A model generated the notes under the pieces. It was given only the letters and a program-made list of their open reading frames with translations. It ran no database searches and was not told the origin of the DNA. From contig CAISPN010000004.1 of NCBI GenBank assembly GCA_903887375.1, positions 1 through 34,565 of the forward strand: 34,565 nt of DNA, in the 5' to 3' direction. This document shows, piece after piece, positions 26,449-34,565 of this stretch (position 1 is the stretch's first letter; each line of letters starts with the position of its first letter). The position numbers and the translations under genes are program-made. The stretch is from an uncultured cyanobacterium. GTDB taxonomy: Bacteria > Cyanobacteriota > Cyanobacteriia > Cyanobacteriales > Microcystaceae.

Positions 26449-27520
26449 ATAAATAATAAGCAGCGCAAGCTCCCTCAGAAGAAACCATAGGTGCCCCAAG
26501 GGGATGCTCTGGTTGACAATCAATGCCAAAATGGGGACATTGTTCTGGTTTGCGTAGACCTTGTAAAATTTCACCGCAGATAGTTGAGCTATCTTTTTGA
26601 GATAACGGTAAATCACTAAAGCGCTCTAGAGCATCAAAAAAGCGATATTTTTCCCTTAAAGCCCAACCACTATTGCTAATTTGTCCAATACCTCGCCATT
26701 GGCGATCTACAACTGTAAAAACCTCATCAATCATCTTTAAAGCTGGCAGGTTACCTGTCATTTTAACCGAGCGGCAATAGCAATTTTTTACAGTAAATTC
26801 ACCCATTTCCAATTGCTTAATACAGTGATAGATTCCTTGGAGGATATCTGTAGGTTCAAATCCCGTTACAACAATGGGTACTTGATATTGCTGGGCGATT
26901 GGTATATAAGCTTGATAACCGGTTACAGTGCAGACATGGCCCGCTGCTAAAAACCCTTGAATTTGGGATTGGGGAGAATCTAACAGTTTGATCATAGCTG
27001 GAGGAACTAATACATGAGCGCAGACTATTGAGAAATTTTTTAATTGCAAATCAGCAGCTCTTTTTACAGCTAAAGCCGTAGCTGGAGCAGTAGTTTCAAA
27101 GCCTATCGCCAAAAACACTATTTCTTTTTCTGGTAAATTTTGGGCAAGCAAGAGCGCATCAAGTGGAGAATAAACCATCTTTATATCTGCCCCATTTGCC
27201 TTAGCCAGGGCAAGATCTCCGTAAGTACCCGGCACATGCAACATATCCCCAAAGGTACAAAAAATCACCTCTTTTTGCTGGGTTGCTATAGCTATAGATT
27301 GATCAAGCGTGAGGGCTGGAGTGACGCAGACAGGGCAGCCTGGACCATGAACCAAGGAGATTGAATCTGGCAAGAGCCTATCAAGTCCATACTTGAGGAT
27401 AGAGTGAGTCTGACCACCACAGATTTCCATAATCTGCCAGTGATTTTTTGTAATCGAGGCAATCGCCGCCGTTAGCTGCTCGATCAATTTAGCTTGGCGG
27501 AATTCATCAACATATTTCAT
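26441..27520 (-). CDS. hypD: Hydrogenase maturation factor HypD
   Basis: 359 residues. HypD, with HypC, is the scaffold on which Fe(CN)2CO is assembled. Motifs: IMEICGGQTHSIL, LVHGPGCPVCVTP, FGDMLHVPGTYGDL, AIGFETTAPATAL, GFEPTDILQGIY. The C-terminal iron-sulfur region has CPHFGIDCQPEHPLGAPMVS and ends in GACAAYYLYE. Length is normal. It overlaps hypC by 14 nt on one side and a glycosyltransferase by 8 nt on the other. Confidence 0.97.
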   Translation of the reverse strand: MKYVDEFRQAKLIEQLTAAIASITKNHWQIMEICGGQTHSILKYGLDRLLPDSISLVHGPGCPVCVTPALTLDQSIAIATQQKEVIFCTFGDMLHVPGTYGDLALAKANGADIKMVYSPLDALLLAQNLPEKEIVFLAIGFETTAPATALAVKRAADLQLKNFSIVCAHVLVPPAMIKLLDSPQSQIQGFLAAGHVCTVTGYQAYIPIAQQYQVPIVVTGFEPTDILQGIYHCIKQLEMGEFTVKNCYCRSVKMTGNLPALKMIDEVFTVVDRQWRGIGQISNSGWALREKYRFFDALERFSDLPLSQKDSSTICGEILQGLRKPEQCPHFGIDCQPEHPLGAPMVSSEGACAAYYLYE

Positions 27521-27746
27521 CTATTTGACCTATTATCTGGAGATCTTTTAAAGTCTCTTTAGCTTCTATAGGATCTAGAAGGCTGATAGCTACCCCGGCA
27601 TGTACTACGATATAGTCACCTAGATTAGCTTCAGGTAAATAAGCTAGAGAAATATTTTTAGAAATTCCTGCAAAACGTACCTTAGCCATCTTTTCTAGTC
27701 CATCGCCAAAAACATAGAGAATCTCACCGGGAATTGCCAAACACAT
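27507..27746 (-). CDS. hypC: Hydrogenase maturation chaperone HypC
   Basis: 79 residues starting MCLAIPGEIL. Cys2 and His69-type chemistry of the family bind the Fe(CN)2CO unit; here the next conserved block is LGDYIVVHAGVAISLLDPIEA. It shuttles the iron unit with HypD to the HoxH precursor. AGAGGAAG lies about 5 nt upstream of ATG 27746. It is 15 nt after the hypF stop and overlaps hypD by 14 nt. Confidence 0.96.
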   Translation of the reverse strand: MCLAIPGEILYVFGDGLEKMAKVRFAGISKNISLAYLPEANLGDYIVVHAGVAISLLDPIEAKETLKDLQIIGQIDEIC

Positions 27747-27761
27747 CTATCTTCCTCTGTT

Positions 27762-29984
27762 TTATTTATATTTATAAGAACATGCCAAGATCTGACCGGC
27801 TGCAATACCCCCATCATTAGGAGGAATTTGCTGATTCCAAAAGGGCTGAAAACCAGCACAAGTTAGATTGTTAATAGCGTTTTCTATTAGATAGCGATTT
27901 TGGAAACAGCCACCAGTTAAAATTACATTGGTTATGCCTTGTTGTTGGGCAACTTGGAGAATAATTTCAACCAAACTATTGTGAAAAAGCTGGGCAATCT
28001 CATGCTTGGATCTATTATTGGCAATATCTTTTACGATATCTTTAATCATTGGTTGCCAATCAATTAGGCCAAGCGGTGAAATGGTAAAAGGATAAAACCG
28101 GGAAAAATTAGCCAAATTGCAGAGCGATTCAACAGCTAAAGCTGCCTGTCCAGAAAAACTGACCCTATCAACTAAGCCCAACAGATAGGCCAGCCCATCA
28201 AACAATCTACCTACACTGGAAGTATGTACTGTATTAATATTCTTGTTGAGCATTATTTTGAGAAATTCTTGCTCGATCTTTTCTTCTAATCCTGCTTGGT
28301 GGAGTAAACCTGCCGCAGAGCGCAGAGGATCTGTGCTATCTCCTCTGACTAAAGGAAATGGGCGCAGATGAGCTACCCTTTGCCAACCTAGCTTGGGAGC
28401 AATTTTTATAAACTCACCTCCCCAAATTGTTCCATCTAGTCCGTAACCGGTTCCATCCCAAGCCACTCCCAAAACCGGCAATTCTATCTGATGCTCAGCT
28501 AGACAAGAGAAAACATGCGCGCAGTGATGCTGCACTTGAACTAGGGGGACATGCAACTTCTTGGCCATTTCCGTTGCCAAAATAGTTGAATTGTAATCAG
28601 GATGAGCATCACAGGCGATAACTTCTGGTTTAAAACTATAGAGATTGCTCATATGGGTGCTCACATCTTGGCAATGCTGCCAACTTCTAAGGTTATCCAA
28701 ATCTCCAATATGAGCGCTCAGTGCCAATACATCACTTGAACCAAAGGCGATAGCGTTTCTCTCTTGGGCCCCATAAGATAATATATTTTTATTAATTTTG
28801 GGTATAGCTAAAGAAACTGGAGCATAGCCTCTACCTAGGCGCAGCAAGACAGGTTTATTTGCTACAATTTGTACTAAAGAATCATCTAGTGGTATTTTAA
28901 TATTTCGATTATGCAGCAAGAAAAGATCGCCAATATTAGCTAATCTTGAGAGAGCTTGCTCGTTATCAATGCAAATCGGCTCACCAGGAAGATTGCCACT
29001 GGTAGCTACCACAGGAAAATCGAGCTCATCCATCAGCAAATGGTGCAAGGGGGTATAGGGTAGCATTGCGCCTAAGCAGGGAGTATTAGGAGCAACTTCA
29101 GTATACTTATCAATAAAACATTTCAACAAAACTATTGGAGAAGCCGCCGATTGCAAAAGCTCGGCCTCTGTTGAAGAAACTTGCACATCGAGCCTCAAAG
29201 CTGACAAATTGGGATAAAGCAGAGCAAATGGTTTAGCAGGACGATTTTTAAGCTTGCGTAGCCTAGCGATAGCCTTTTGATTGCAACCATCTACTAAAAG
29301 TTGAAAGCCTCCTAAACCTTTAAGGGCAACAATCAAACCAGATTTGATTGCCTCGCAAGCTAATTGGAGAGCTTGATCTTTTTTAGCTTTGAGATGACCT
29401 TGGCTATCTACAAGCTCTAGTTCAGGTCCACAATTAGGGCAGGCAATCGGCTGGGCATGAAAACGTCTACTATGGGGATCTTCATATTCGGCTTTGCAAT
29501 TTGCGCACATTGCAAAGCTATTCATAGTAGTATTGACCCTGTCATAGGGGAGCGATTCAATAATCGAAAAACGCGGACCACAATCAGTGCAATTTATAAA
29601 GGGATAGCGATAGCGACGATTATCAGGATCCCACATCTCCTCCAAGCATTTAGTACAAGTAGCCAGATCTCTTAAAACATTAAAAGAACAATCAGTTGAA
29701 TTTTTGAGAGAATCTTTAAAAGTAAAATCACGATAATTTATAGGTTCAAGCCAATTTTTGTGTATATAGTATATTTGACTATGAATAGGCTTATCTTTGG
29801 ATAATAGCTCTACAAATTTATCTAGTTTATCTTTTGTTCCTTCTAACTCTATTGCTACTGCTTGGCCTTGGTTTTGCACATAGCCAGTTAAATTTAATCT
29901 TTGAGCTAAGTTATAAATAAAAGGACGAAAGCCAACACCTTGGACTATCCCTTCAATCTTTAGAGCTAGCCGTTTTTTGCTCAT
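27762..29984 (-). CDS. hypF: Carbamoyltransferase HypF
   Basis: 740 residues, normal length. Order: acylphosphatase domain (about 5-92; GIVQGVGFRPFIYN with Arg20); two zinc fingers (Cys110, 113, 132, 135 and 160, 163, 182, 185); YrdC-like domain (about 200-385; KNRPAKPFALL, PLHHLLMDEL, ATSGNLPGEP); and the Kae1-like carbamoyltransferase (about 400-740; QVQHHCAHVFSCLAEHQ, VAWDGTGYGLDGTIWGGEF, LTGGCFQNRYLIE). It makes carbamoyl-AMP and passes the group to HypE. The start ATG lies within the last codons of hypA (32-nt overlap). Confidence 0.97.
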   Translation of the reverse strand: MSKKRLALKIEGIVQGVGFRPFIYNLAQRLNLTGYVQNQGQAVAIELEGTKDKLDKFVELLSKDKPIHSQIYYIHKNWLEPINYRDFTFKDSLKNSTDCSFNVLRDLATCTKCLEEMWDPDNRRYRYPFINCTDCGPRFSIIESLPYDRVNTTMNSFAMCANCKAEYEDPHSRRFHAQPIACPNCGPELELVDSQGHLKAKKDQALQLACEAIKSGLIVALKGLGGFQLLVDGCNQKAIARLRKLKNRPAKPFALLYPNLSALRLDVQVSSTEAELLQSAASPIVLLKCFIDKYTEVAPNTPCLGAMLPYTPLHHLLMDELDFPVVATSGNLPGEPICIDNEQALSRLANIGDLFLLHNRNIKIPLDDSLVQIVANKPVLLRLGRGYAPVSLAIPKINKNILSYGAQERNAIAFGSSDVLALSAHIGDLDNLRSWQHCQDVSTHMSNLYSFKPEVIACDAHPDYNSTILATEMAKKLHVPLVQVQHHCAHVFSCLAEHQIELPVLGVAWDGTGYGLDGTIWGGEFIKIAPKLGWQRVAHLRPFPLVRGDSTDPLRSAAGLLHQAGLEEKIEQEFLKIMLNKNINTVHTSSVGRLFDGLAYLLGLVDRVSFSGQAALAVESLCNLANFSRFYPFTISPLGLIDWQPMIKDIVKDIANNRSKHEIAQLFHNSLVEIILQVAQQQGITNVILTGGCFQNRYLIENAINNLTCAGFQPFWNQQIPPNDGGIAAGQILACSYKYK

Positions 29985-30237
29985 AATTTAATTGTGCTAC
30001 CTCTATTGAGATTAAGGTTAATTCACTGTCATCACTTAGCCATTCGATATACAGTATGGACTCAGTGGCAATGGTTCCTTCTTTGGAGATAGCAAAGCCC
30101 AATTCAAGAGCTTCTGGCATTACCCCAGAGAGTTTGCCTGCCTGTAAACTAATTTTTTCAATCTTGTTAAATCCATTATTGATAGCTTGTTGACAGGCAA
30201 TATTGAGAATTTGCTCAATCAGGCTTAGTTCATGCAT
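29953..30237 (-). CDS. hypA: Hydrogenase nickel chaperone HypA, zinc domain missing
   Basis: 94 residues against the usual 113-118. The N-terminus is normal: MHELSLIEQIL (Met1-His2-Glu3 bind nickel) and the core KISLQAGKLSGVMPEALELGF. At residues 61-80 ILYIEWL runs straight into SDDSELTLISIEV. Family members have a zinc finger of four Cys (two C-x2-C pairs) between these two blocks; here none of these Cys remains, and the only Cys is Cys15. The frame is open throughout, so this is a clean in-frame loss, not a frameshift. It overlaps hoxW by 13 nt and hypF by 32 nt. Nickel donation to HypB/HoxH may be altered. Confidence 0.85.
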   Translation of the reverse strand: MHELSLIEQILNIACQQAINNGFNKIEKISLQAGKLSGVMPEALELGFAISKEGTIATESILYIEWLSDDSELTLISIEVAQLNYEQKTASSKD

Positions 30238-30665
30238 AGCTCTCTAAAAAAACATTTCAAAATATTTATAGCCTGGTACTTAGCCTGCATAGTAACAGGA
30301 CTCAGGGGAGCTCCTAGAGAAAAATCCAGAGCAGCTACTTTGATTAACCATACCTGCGGGGATCTGTCATAGAGACATTGTGCTAGAGAAATCAAACAAT
30401 TGATATTGCAATGATGAGTAAATCCTTCTACATAATCAGCTTTAGCTATTTGCTCAATAGTTGCCCCAGTTGATAACTCTAAAGAGGCATCAATAAATAT
30501 CACTCTTGCAAACTGGGCTAATTTTTCAGCTAGATCTAGAGTGAGCTGAGTGCATGTGAGCACCTCGACTTTTTCAATTTGCCAGTTGATAACCTCTTGA
30601 GCAATATCAATTCCGACAGCATCATCACCTCTTAGCGTATTACCATAGCCAATAATTAAATCCAT
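30225..30665 (-). CDS. hoxW: Hydrogenase maturation protease HoxW
   Basis: 146 residues of the M52 (HycI/HoxW) family, which cuts the C-terminal peptide off the large subunit after nickel is in. The nickel-sensing motif is GYGNTLRGDDAVGIDIA, with the first Asp/Glu ligand at the end of it, followed by RVIFIDAS and the later HHCNINCLISLAQ with the His ligand. The presence of hoxH diverging from it supports HoxW over HupW. It is first in the minus-strand unit and overlaps hypA by 13 nt. Confidence 0.92.
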   Translation of the reverse strand: MDLIIGYGNTLRGDDAVGIDIAQEVINWQIEKVEVLTCTQLTLDLAEKLAQFARVIFIDASLELSTGATIEQIAKADYVEGFTHHCNINCLISLAQCLYDRSPQVWLIKVAALDFSLGAPLSPVTMQAKYQAINILKCFFRELCMN

Positions 30666-30694
30666 CTTTCAAAATTATTTAGCCCATCCTAACA

Positions 30695-30720
30695 TAATAA
30701 AAATGCCAATATTTTTATTA
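30695..30720. promoter_or_regulatory. Perfect 10-bp inverted repeat between hoxW and hoxE
   Basis: TAATAAAAAT (30695-30704) and ATTTTTATTA (30711-30720) are exact complements across a 6-nt spacer (GCCAAT). It lies in the 120-nt divergent region, 30 nt from the hoxW start and 66 nt from the hoxE start. It may be an operator for both directions. A second, smaller palindrome (ATCTTTAAGAT) follows at 30724-30734. The LexA or NtcA motifs known from other hox promoters are not visible. Confidence 0.5.
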
Positions 30721-30785
30721 ATTATCTTTAAGATATGGGTATTTTAATTAGGCAGTCTATTAAATAGTTATATGGAGTAAAACTC

Positions 30786-31250
30786 TTGAATATTAGTCAA
30801 TATATTATGTCTGATTTTGAGTTAGTAGATATGACAATGAGAAAGCATCAATTCAGAGCTGATACTCTAATTGAGGTACTTCATAAAGCTCAACAATCAA
30901 GGGGTTTTCTCGATAGTGAGGTTTTATTGCATATTGCTCGAGGACTCAAGTTGCCTCCTAGTAGGGTCTATGGAGTGGCAACGTTTTATCATCTTTTTTC
31001 ACTAGAACCTAAGGCTTTACATAGCTGTGTAGTTTGTATAGGTAGTGCCTGTCATATCAGAGGAGCCAATCAAATCAAACAGGCCTTAGAAAATAAATTA
31101 ATCAACAATCAGCAGATATCTCTGACCTTTGTGCGTTGTCTGGGCGCTTGTGGTATTGCCCCGATTATAGTAATCGATGGAGAGATTAAGGGTAAACAGA
31201 CTATTGAATCTGCCCTATTAAATATTCAACAAAAATGCTATGGATGCTAG
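30786..31250 (+). CDS. hoxE: Bidirectional NiFe hydrogenase subunit HoxE
   Basis: 154 residues, NuoE/thioredoxin-like [2Fe-2S] subunit of the diaphorase. Ligands: Cys84, Cys89 (CIGSAC) and Cys118, Cys122 (CLGAC). Core: PPSRVYGVATFYHLFSLEPK. I chose TTG 30786 because GGAG at 30774-30777 sits 8 nt before it, whereas the in-frame ATG at 30807 has no such site. It overlaps hoxF by 11 nt. HoxE lets the diaphorase exchange electrons with ferredoxin or the photosynthetic chain. Confidence 0.93.
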   Translation: MNISQYIMSDFELVDMTMRKHQFRADTLIEVLHKAQQSRGFLDSEVLLHIARGLKLPPSRVYGVATFYHLFSLEPKALHSCVVCIGSACHIRGANQIKQALENKLINNQQISLTFVRCLGACGIAPIIVIDGEIKGKQTIESALLNIQQKCYGC

Positions 31251-32811
31251 AGAATTACTAGAAATTTGCCATAAGGAACACGCTAGAACTAAGCCTGTAG
31301 TAATACGTTGCTGCAGCGCGGCCGGTTGTCTAGCCTGTGGAGGAGTTGAGCTTAAAAGGGCATTAGAGCTTTTAAGTAGTAACAATCCTGAGATACAGAT
31401 AGAAACCGTAGGCTGTATGCGCCTCTGTGGCAAAGGTCCTCTATTAGAAGTCTCTGGAATTCTCTATCAAGAGGTAAATATAGAGCAAGCAGCAGCTATT
31501 GTCTCTGGTAAGCAAACAAATGAGCTAAATATCTGCGATCTCAACCATCCCTTTTTTAGTAAACAACTGCCAATTGTTCTAGAAAATTCAGGCAAAATCA
31601 ATCCTGAGCGTATTGAATCCTATATAGCAGTTGGCGGCTATAGAGAGCTACTGAATGTGCTTACTACCATGCATCCTCAGGAGGTTATAGAACAGATCAG
31701 TATCAGTGGACTAAGAGGGCGAGGTGGGGCAGGTTACCCAACAGGACTCAAATGGACGACAGTTGCCAAAATGCCCGGAGCGCAAAAGTACGTAATTTGT
31801 AATGCCGATGAAGGAGATCCAGGCGCTTTTATGGACCGCGCCGTGCTAGAGAGCGATCCCCACCGCGTGCTTGAAGGGATGACGATTGCTGGCTATGCGG
31901 TAGGTGCTAAAGACGGCTATATCTATATCAGGGCCGAATATTCCCTAGCTATTAAAAGATTAGAACAAGCAATCAACCAAAGCAGACAATATGAGCTCAG
32001 TGGTAGGGGAATCTTTGGTTCTAGTTTTGATTTTAAGATTGAAATTAGAATTGGAGCTGGGGCGTTTGTCTGCGGGGAGGAAACAGCTTTGATTCAATCG
32101 ATTCAAGGAGGAAGAGGTACACCCTCACCCCGGCCACCTTATCCTGCCGAATCGGGGCTGTGGGGACATCCCACTTTAATCAACAATGTTGAAACCCTGG
32201 CCAACATTGTACCTATAATGCGCCAAGGAGGGGATTGGTATGCCAAAATCGGCACATCCAAAAGTAAAGGAACTAAAGTATTTGCTCTCAGCGGCAACGT
32301 CAAAAATACTGGACTTGTGGAAGTAGCAATGGGAACGACAATTGCCCAGATTGTCCAAGAGATGGGGGATGGGCAGCTTGTTAAAGCCGTTCAAACCGGT
32401 GGACCTTCTGGTGGATGTGTACCAGCCCATTTACTTGATACCCCGATAGATTATGAATCAATGCAACAGCTCGGGACAATCATTGGCTCAGGTGGGATGA
32501 TTGTCATCGGCGAACAAGCTTCAATGGTTGAGATGGCCCATTTTTATATGCAGTTCTGCCGCGAAGAAAGCTGCGGCAAATGTATTCCCTGTAGAGCAGG
32601 TACTGTGCAATTAGAAATGCTGCTTCTTGATTTGCTCAATCATCGCTCTAGCTTTGCTCAACTTGAACAAATTAAAGAACTTGCCTATATGGTTAAGGAA
32701 ATGAGCCTCTGTGGCTTAGGTCAAGCTGCGCCCAATCCCCTTTTAAGCACAATAAAGTATTTTGAAAATGAGTATTTGGAATTACTCCCCAAACAAGGAG
32801 AAAGCATATGA
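31240..32811 (+). CDS. hoxF: Hydrogenase diaphorase subunit HoxF
   Basis: 523 residues, NuoF-like. A thioredoxin-like N-terminal [2Fe-2S] domain (Cys25, 30, 59, 63), then the NAD(H)-binding LRGRGGAGYPTGLKW (158-172), the FMN-binding NADEGDPGAFMDR (188-200), and the C-terminal [4Fe-4S] site Cys445, 448, 451 and 491 (ESCGKCIPCRAG and CGLGQ). It oxidises or reduces NAD(P)H. The start ATG lies inside hoxE, and the stop overlaps the hoxU start by 4 nt (ATGA). Confidence 0.97.
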   Translation: MDARELLEICHKEHARTKPVVIRCCSAAGCLACGGVELKRALELLSSNNPEIQIETVGCMRLCGKGPLLEVSGILYQEVNIEQAAAIVSGKQTNELNICDLNHPFFSKQLPIVLENSGKINPERIESYIAVGGYRELLNVLTTMHPQEVIEQISISGLRGRGGAGYPTGLKWTTVAKMPGAQKYVICNADEGDPGAFMDRAVLESDPHRVLEGMTIAGYAVGAKDGYIYIRAEYSLAIKRLEQAINQSRQYELSGRGIFGSSFDFKIEIRIGAGAFVCGEETALIQSIQGGRGTPSPRPPYPAESGLWGHPTLINNVETLANIVPIMRQGGDWYAKIGTSKSKGTKVFALSGNVKNTGLVEVAMGTTIAQIVQEMGDGQLVKAVQTGGPSGGCVPAHLLDTPIDYESMQQLGTIIGSGGMIVIGEQASMVEMAHFYMQFCREESCGKCIPCRAGTVQLEMLLLDLLNHRSSFAQLEQIKELAYMVKEMSLCGLGQAAPNPLLSTIKYFENEYLELLPKQGESI

Positions 32812-33524
32812 CAGTAGTCACCTTAGAAATCAACGGAATTGCTGTAGGGGTCAGCGATGGTACTACCATTTATCAAGCAGCTCTTGAGGCAAAAATTTAT
32901 ATTCCCACCCTTTGCCATTTGGAAGGATTGTCCCCAGTAGGAGCCTGCCGGCTTTGTTTAGTTGAGCAAATCGGCTCTAGTAAACTACTGGCTTCTTGTT
33001 GCACCAAGGTCTCTGAGGGTATGGAGATCTTGACTAATACTGCAAAATTACAACAATATCGGCGCATGGATGTGGAGTTGCTCTTTAGCGAAGGTAACCA
33101 CATCTGCGCAGTCTGCGTAGCTGATGGTGCATGTGAATTACAAGATGCAGCCTTAGCAGTAGGCATGGATCATAGTCGCTTTAACTATCGTTTTCCAGAT
33201 CGCCATGTGGATCTTTCTCATACCATGTTTGGCATAGATCATAACCGCTGCATTCTTTGCACCCGCTGTGTGAGAGTCTGTGATGAGATTGAAGGAGCCC
33301 ATGTCTGGGATGTAGCCCAAAGAGGAGCTCAATGCTATATAGTTTCCGGATTAAACCAGCCTTGGGGTGAAGTAGATGCCTGCACCAGTTGTGGTAAGTG
33401 TGTGGATGCCTGTCCTACTGGCGCTATTTTTATTAAGGGTACTACAGTTGGACTCAAAGAAGCTGGACATCAAAAACTAGATTTTTTAATCAAGGCAAGG
33501 GAATTCAAACAATGGACAAGATAA
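32808..33524 (+). CDS. hoxU: Hydrogenase diaphorase subunit HoxU
   Basis: 238 residues, NuoG N-terminal-like. Clusters in order: [2Fe-2S] with Cys36, 47, 50, 64; a His-Cys set (His98, Cys100, 103, 109) in NHICAVCVADGAC; two ferredoxin-type [4Fe-4S] clusters (148, 151, 154, 158 and 192, 195, 198, 202). It carries electrons between HoxF and the hydrogenase dimer. It overlaps hoxF by 4 nt and hoxY by 13 nt, and there are no intervening ORFs as in some Synechocystis-type loci. Confidence 0.96.
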   Translation: MTVVTLEINGIAVGVSDGTTIYQAALEAKIYIPTLCHLEGLSPVGACRLCLVEQIGSSKLLASCCTKVSEGMEILTNTAKLQQYRRMDVELLFSEGNHICAVCVADGACELQDAALAVGMDHSRFNYRFPDRHVDLSHTMFGIDHNRCILCTRCVRVCDEIEGAHVWDVAQRGAQCYIVSGLNQPWGEVDACTSCGKCVDACPTGAIFIKGTTVGLKEAGHQKLDFLIKAREFKQWTR

Positions 33525-34015
33525 GATTTGCCACAGTTTGGCTAACCGGTTGTTCAGGCTGCCATATGTCTTTTCTGGATTTAGATGAATGGCTCTTTGA
33601 ACTAATAGAAAAAGTTGATGTGGTCTATAGTCCAGTAGGCTCTGATATCAAGCAATATCCCCCCAATGTAGATTTGGTTTTAGTTGAAGGTGGTATCGGT
33701 AATCAAGACAACCTAAATCTGATTAAAAAAGTGCGTCAAAATACTAAGACACTAGTATCTTTTGGAGATTGTGCAATCACAGCCAATGTTCCCGGTATGC
33801 GCAATATGCTCACTGGCAGCCAATTAATCCTGGAGCGCTCCTATCTGGAGCTAGCTGATAAAAGTGGGCAAATCCCTCAAGAGCCAGGCATCATACCTCT
33901 ACTACTAGAGCAAGTTTTGCCCATTCACCAAGTGATAGAAGTTGATTTTTTCCTACCTGGCTGCCCTCCTTCTGGTGAAGAAATTAAAAATGCCCTGCTT
34001 GCTCTATTGGGCTGA
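33512..34015 (+). CDS. hoxY: NiFe hydrogenase small subunit HoxY
   Basis: 167 residues. Proximal [4Fe-4S] ligands are Cys14 and Cys17 ([17 protein letters not shown]), Cys87 (FGDCAIT) and Cys151 ([11 protein letters not shown]). No Tat signal is present, as expected for a cytoplasmic bidirectional enzyme. Only one cluster is held, unlike uptake HupS. It overlaps hoxU by 13 nt and lies 5 nt before hoxH. Confidence 0.96.
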   Translation: MDKIRFATVWLTGCSGCHMSFLDLDEWLFELIEKVDVVYSPVGSDIKQYPPNVDLVLVEGGIGNQDNLNLIKKVRQNTKTLVSFGDCAITANVPGMRNMLTGSQLILERSYLELADKSGQIPQEPGIIPLLLEQVLPIHQVIEVDFFLPGCPPSGEEIKNALLALLG

Positions 34016-34020
34016 TTATT

Positions 34021-34565
34021 ATGAACAAAGTTATCGTGATTGACCCACTTACACGCATTGAAGGACATGCCAAAATATCTATTTATCTAGATGAAATGGG
34101 CATGGTCAAAGATGCGAGATTTCATGTTACTGAATTTCGAGGCTTTGAGAGGTTTTGCCAAGGAAGGCCGCTAGCTGAAATGCCCGCAATCACCTCTAGA
34201 ATCTGTGGCATCTGTCCAGTTAGCCATCTGCTAGCTTCTTCCAAGGCGGCAGATAAGATTCTCTCAGTAGAGATTCCAGTATCTGCCGAAAAGCTGCGCC
34301 GTTTGATGAATCTAGCCCAAATCATTCAATCACATGCTCTTTCTTTTTTTCATCTGAGTAGTCCAGATTTTTTACTCGGTTGGGATAGCCAGATAGCCAA
34401 ACGTAATATCTTTGGTTTAATGGAAGCCAATCCCGAGTTTGCACGCTCTGGAATCAGATTGCGCCAATTTGGCCAAGGAATCATCGAAACTCTAGGAAAT
34501 AAAAAAATTCACTCTAGCTGCTGGTCTGTTCCTGGTGGGGTGAATAATGCCCTTTCTCTTGAGGG
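34021..34565 (+). CDS. hoxH: NiFe hydrogenase large subunit HoxH, 3' truncated by window edge
   Basis: The first 181 codons of about 470. The start is [20 protein letters not shown], the L1 signature of large subunits, followed by [20 protein letters not shown] with Cys62 and Cys65, two of the four Ni-Fe ligands. The other pair and the C-terminal peptide cut by HoxW lie beyond the right edge. It is the active-site subunit of the bidirectional hydrogenase. Confidence 0.96.
   Translation, partial: MNKVIVIDPLTRIEGHAKISIYLDEMGMVKDARFHVTEFRGFERFCQGRPLAEMPAITSRICGICPVSHLLASSKAADKILSVEIPVSAEKLRRLMNLAQIIQSHALSFFHLSSPDFLLGWDSQIAKRNIFGLMEANPEFARSGIRLRQFGQGIIETLGNKKIHSSCWSVPGGVNNALSLE

Noticed and set aside
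26449-26616. N-terminal 56-residue extension of the DPM1-like glycosyltransferase
   Set aside because: It lies wholly inside hypD in another frame, has no GT similarity, and ATG 26448 starts the conserved domain.
1-34565. CRISPR array, insertion sequence, prophage or HIP1 (GCGATCGC) islands
   Set aside because: No spaced repeats, transposase or phage genes are visible, and I could not find a HIP1 octamer by reading. A genome count would be needed to make anything of its absence.

Overview
The window is AT-rich chromosomal DNA from a cyanobacterium that very probably carries phycobilisomes. Supporting genes are a CpcT-type bilin lyase, a cyanobacterial DUF3082 protein, a PEP-CTERM protein with a cyanobacterial-type sorting tail, the HoxEFUYH bidirectional hydrogenase, and FtsZ, FtsQ and MreBCD in their cyanobacterial forms. 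The species cannot be named from the sequence alone. Almost every base lies in or next to a gene. There is no rRNA, CRISPR array or insertion sequence. One tRNA gene, tRNA-Ala(UGC), is present.

Layout. 1-2366: a left-truncated ParB-like protein, an AI-2E-family permease, and two small membrane proteins on the minus strand. 2403-4602: ftsQ followed by ftsZ, with ftsZ carrying a recent 39-bp tandem duplication across its start codon. 4845-6089: a PD-(D/E)XK-like DUF3782 protein and a frameshifted PEP-CTERM gene. 6162-9860: hypE, an 867-residue ADP-forming acyl-CoA synthetase/GNAT fusion next to it, and tRNA-Ala. 9925-14036: housekeeping genes (trhO, an O-methyltransferase, nadA, an HNH nuclease, cpcT, DUF1232). 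14115-16440: a sugar transferase and a GT4 glycosyltransferase behind ssb. 16598-18932: mreBCD. 19170-26448: a polysaccharide island with a GT-C-type membrane protein, a rhamnose 4-epimerase type enzyme, two GT2 enzymes and three methyltransferases, one of them frameshifted. 26441-34565: hydrogenase maturation genes (hypD, hypC, hypF, hypA, hoxW) diverging from hoxE-F-U-Y-H; hoxH runs off the right edge.

How the genes fit together. HoxE, HoxF and HoxU form the NAD(P)H diaphorase and HoxY and HoxH the NiFe hydrogenase. HypC, D, E and F build the Fe(CN)2CO centre, HypA helps insert nickel, and HoxW trims HoxH. hypB is not in the window. hypE lies about 17 kb from the other hyp genes, 3 nt upstream of an enzyme that can make ATP and acetate from acetyl-CoA, which would suit a fermentative role for the hydrogenase. 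The maturation genes run with overlaps or gaps of at most 50 nt into the polysaccharide genes, giving a possible 11-gene transcription unit.

Most notable observations: HypA has lost its whole zinc-finger domain within an intact reading frame; a perfect 10-bp inverted repeat sits between hoxW and hoxE; ftsZ has a duplicated start region that turned 5' leader into coding sequence; hypD is translationally coupled to a glycosyltransferase; and two genes are broken by small frameshifts.
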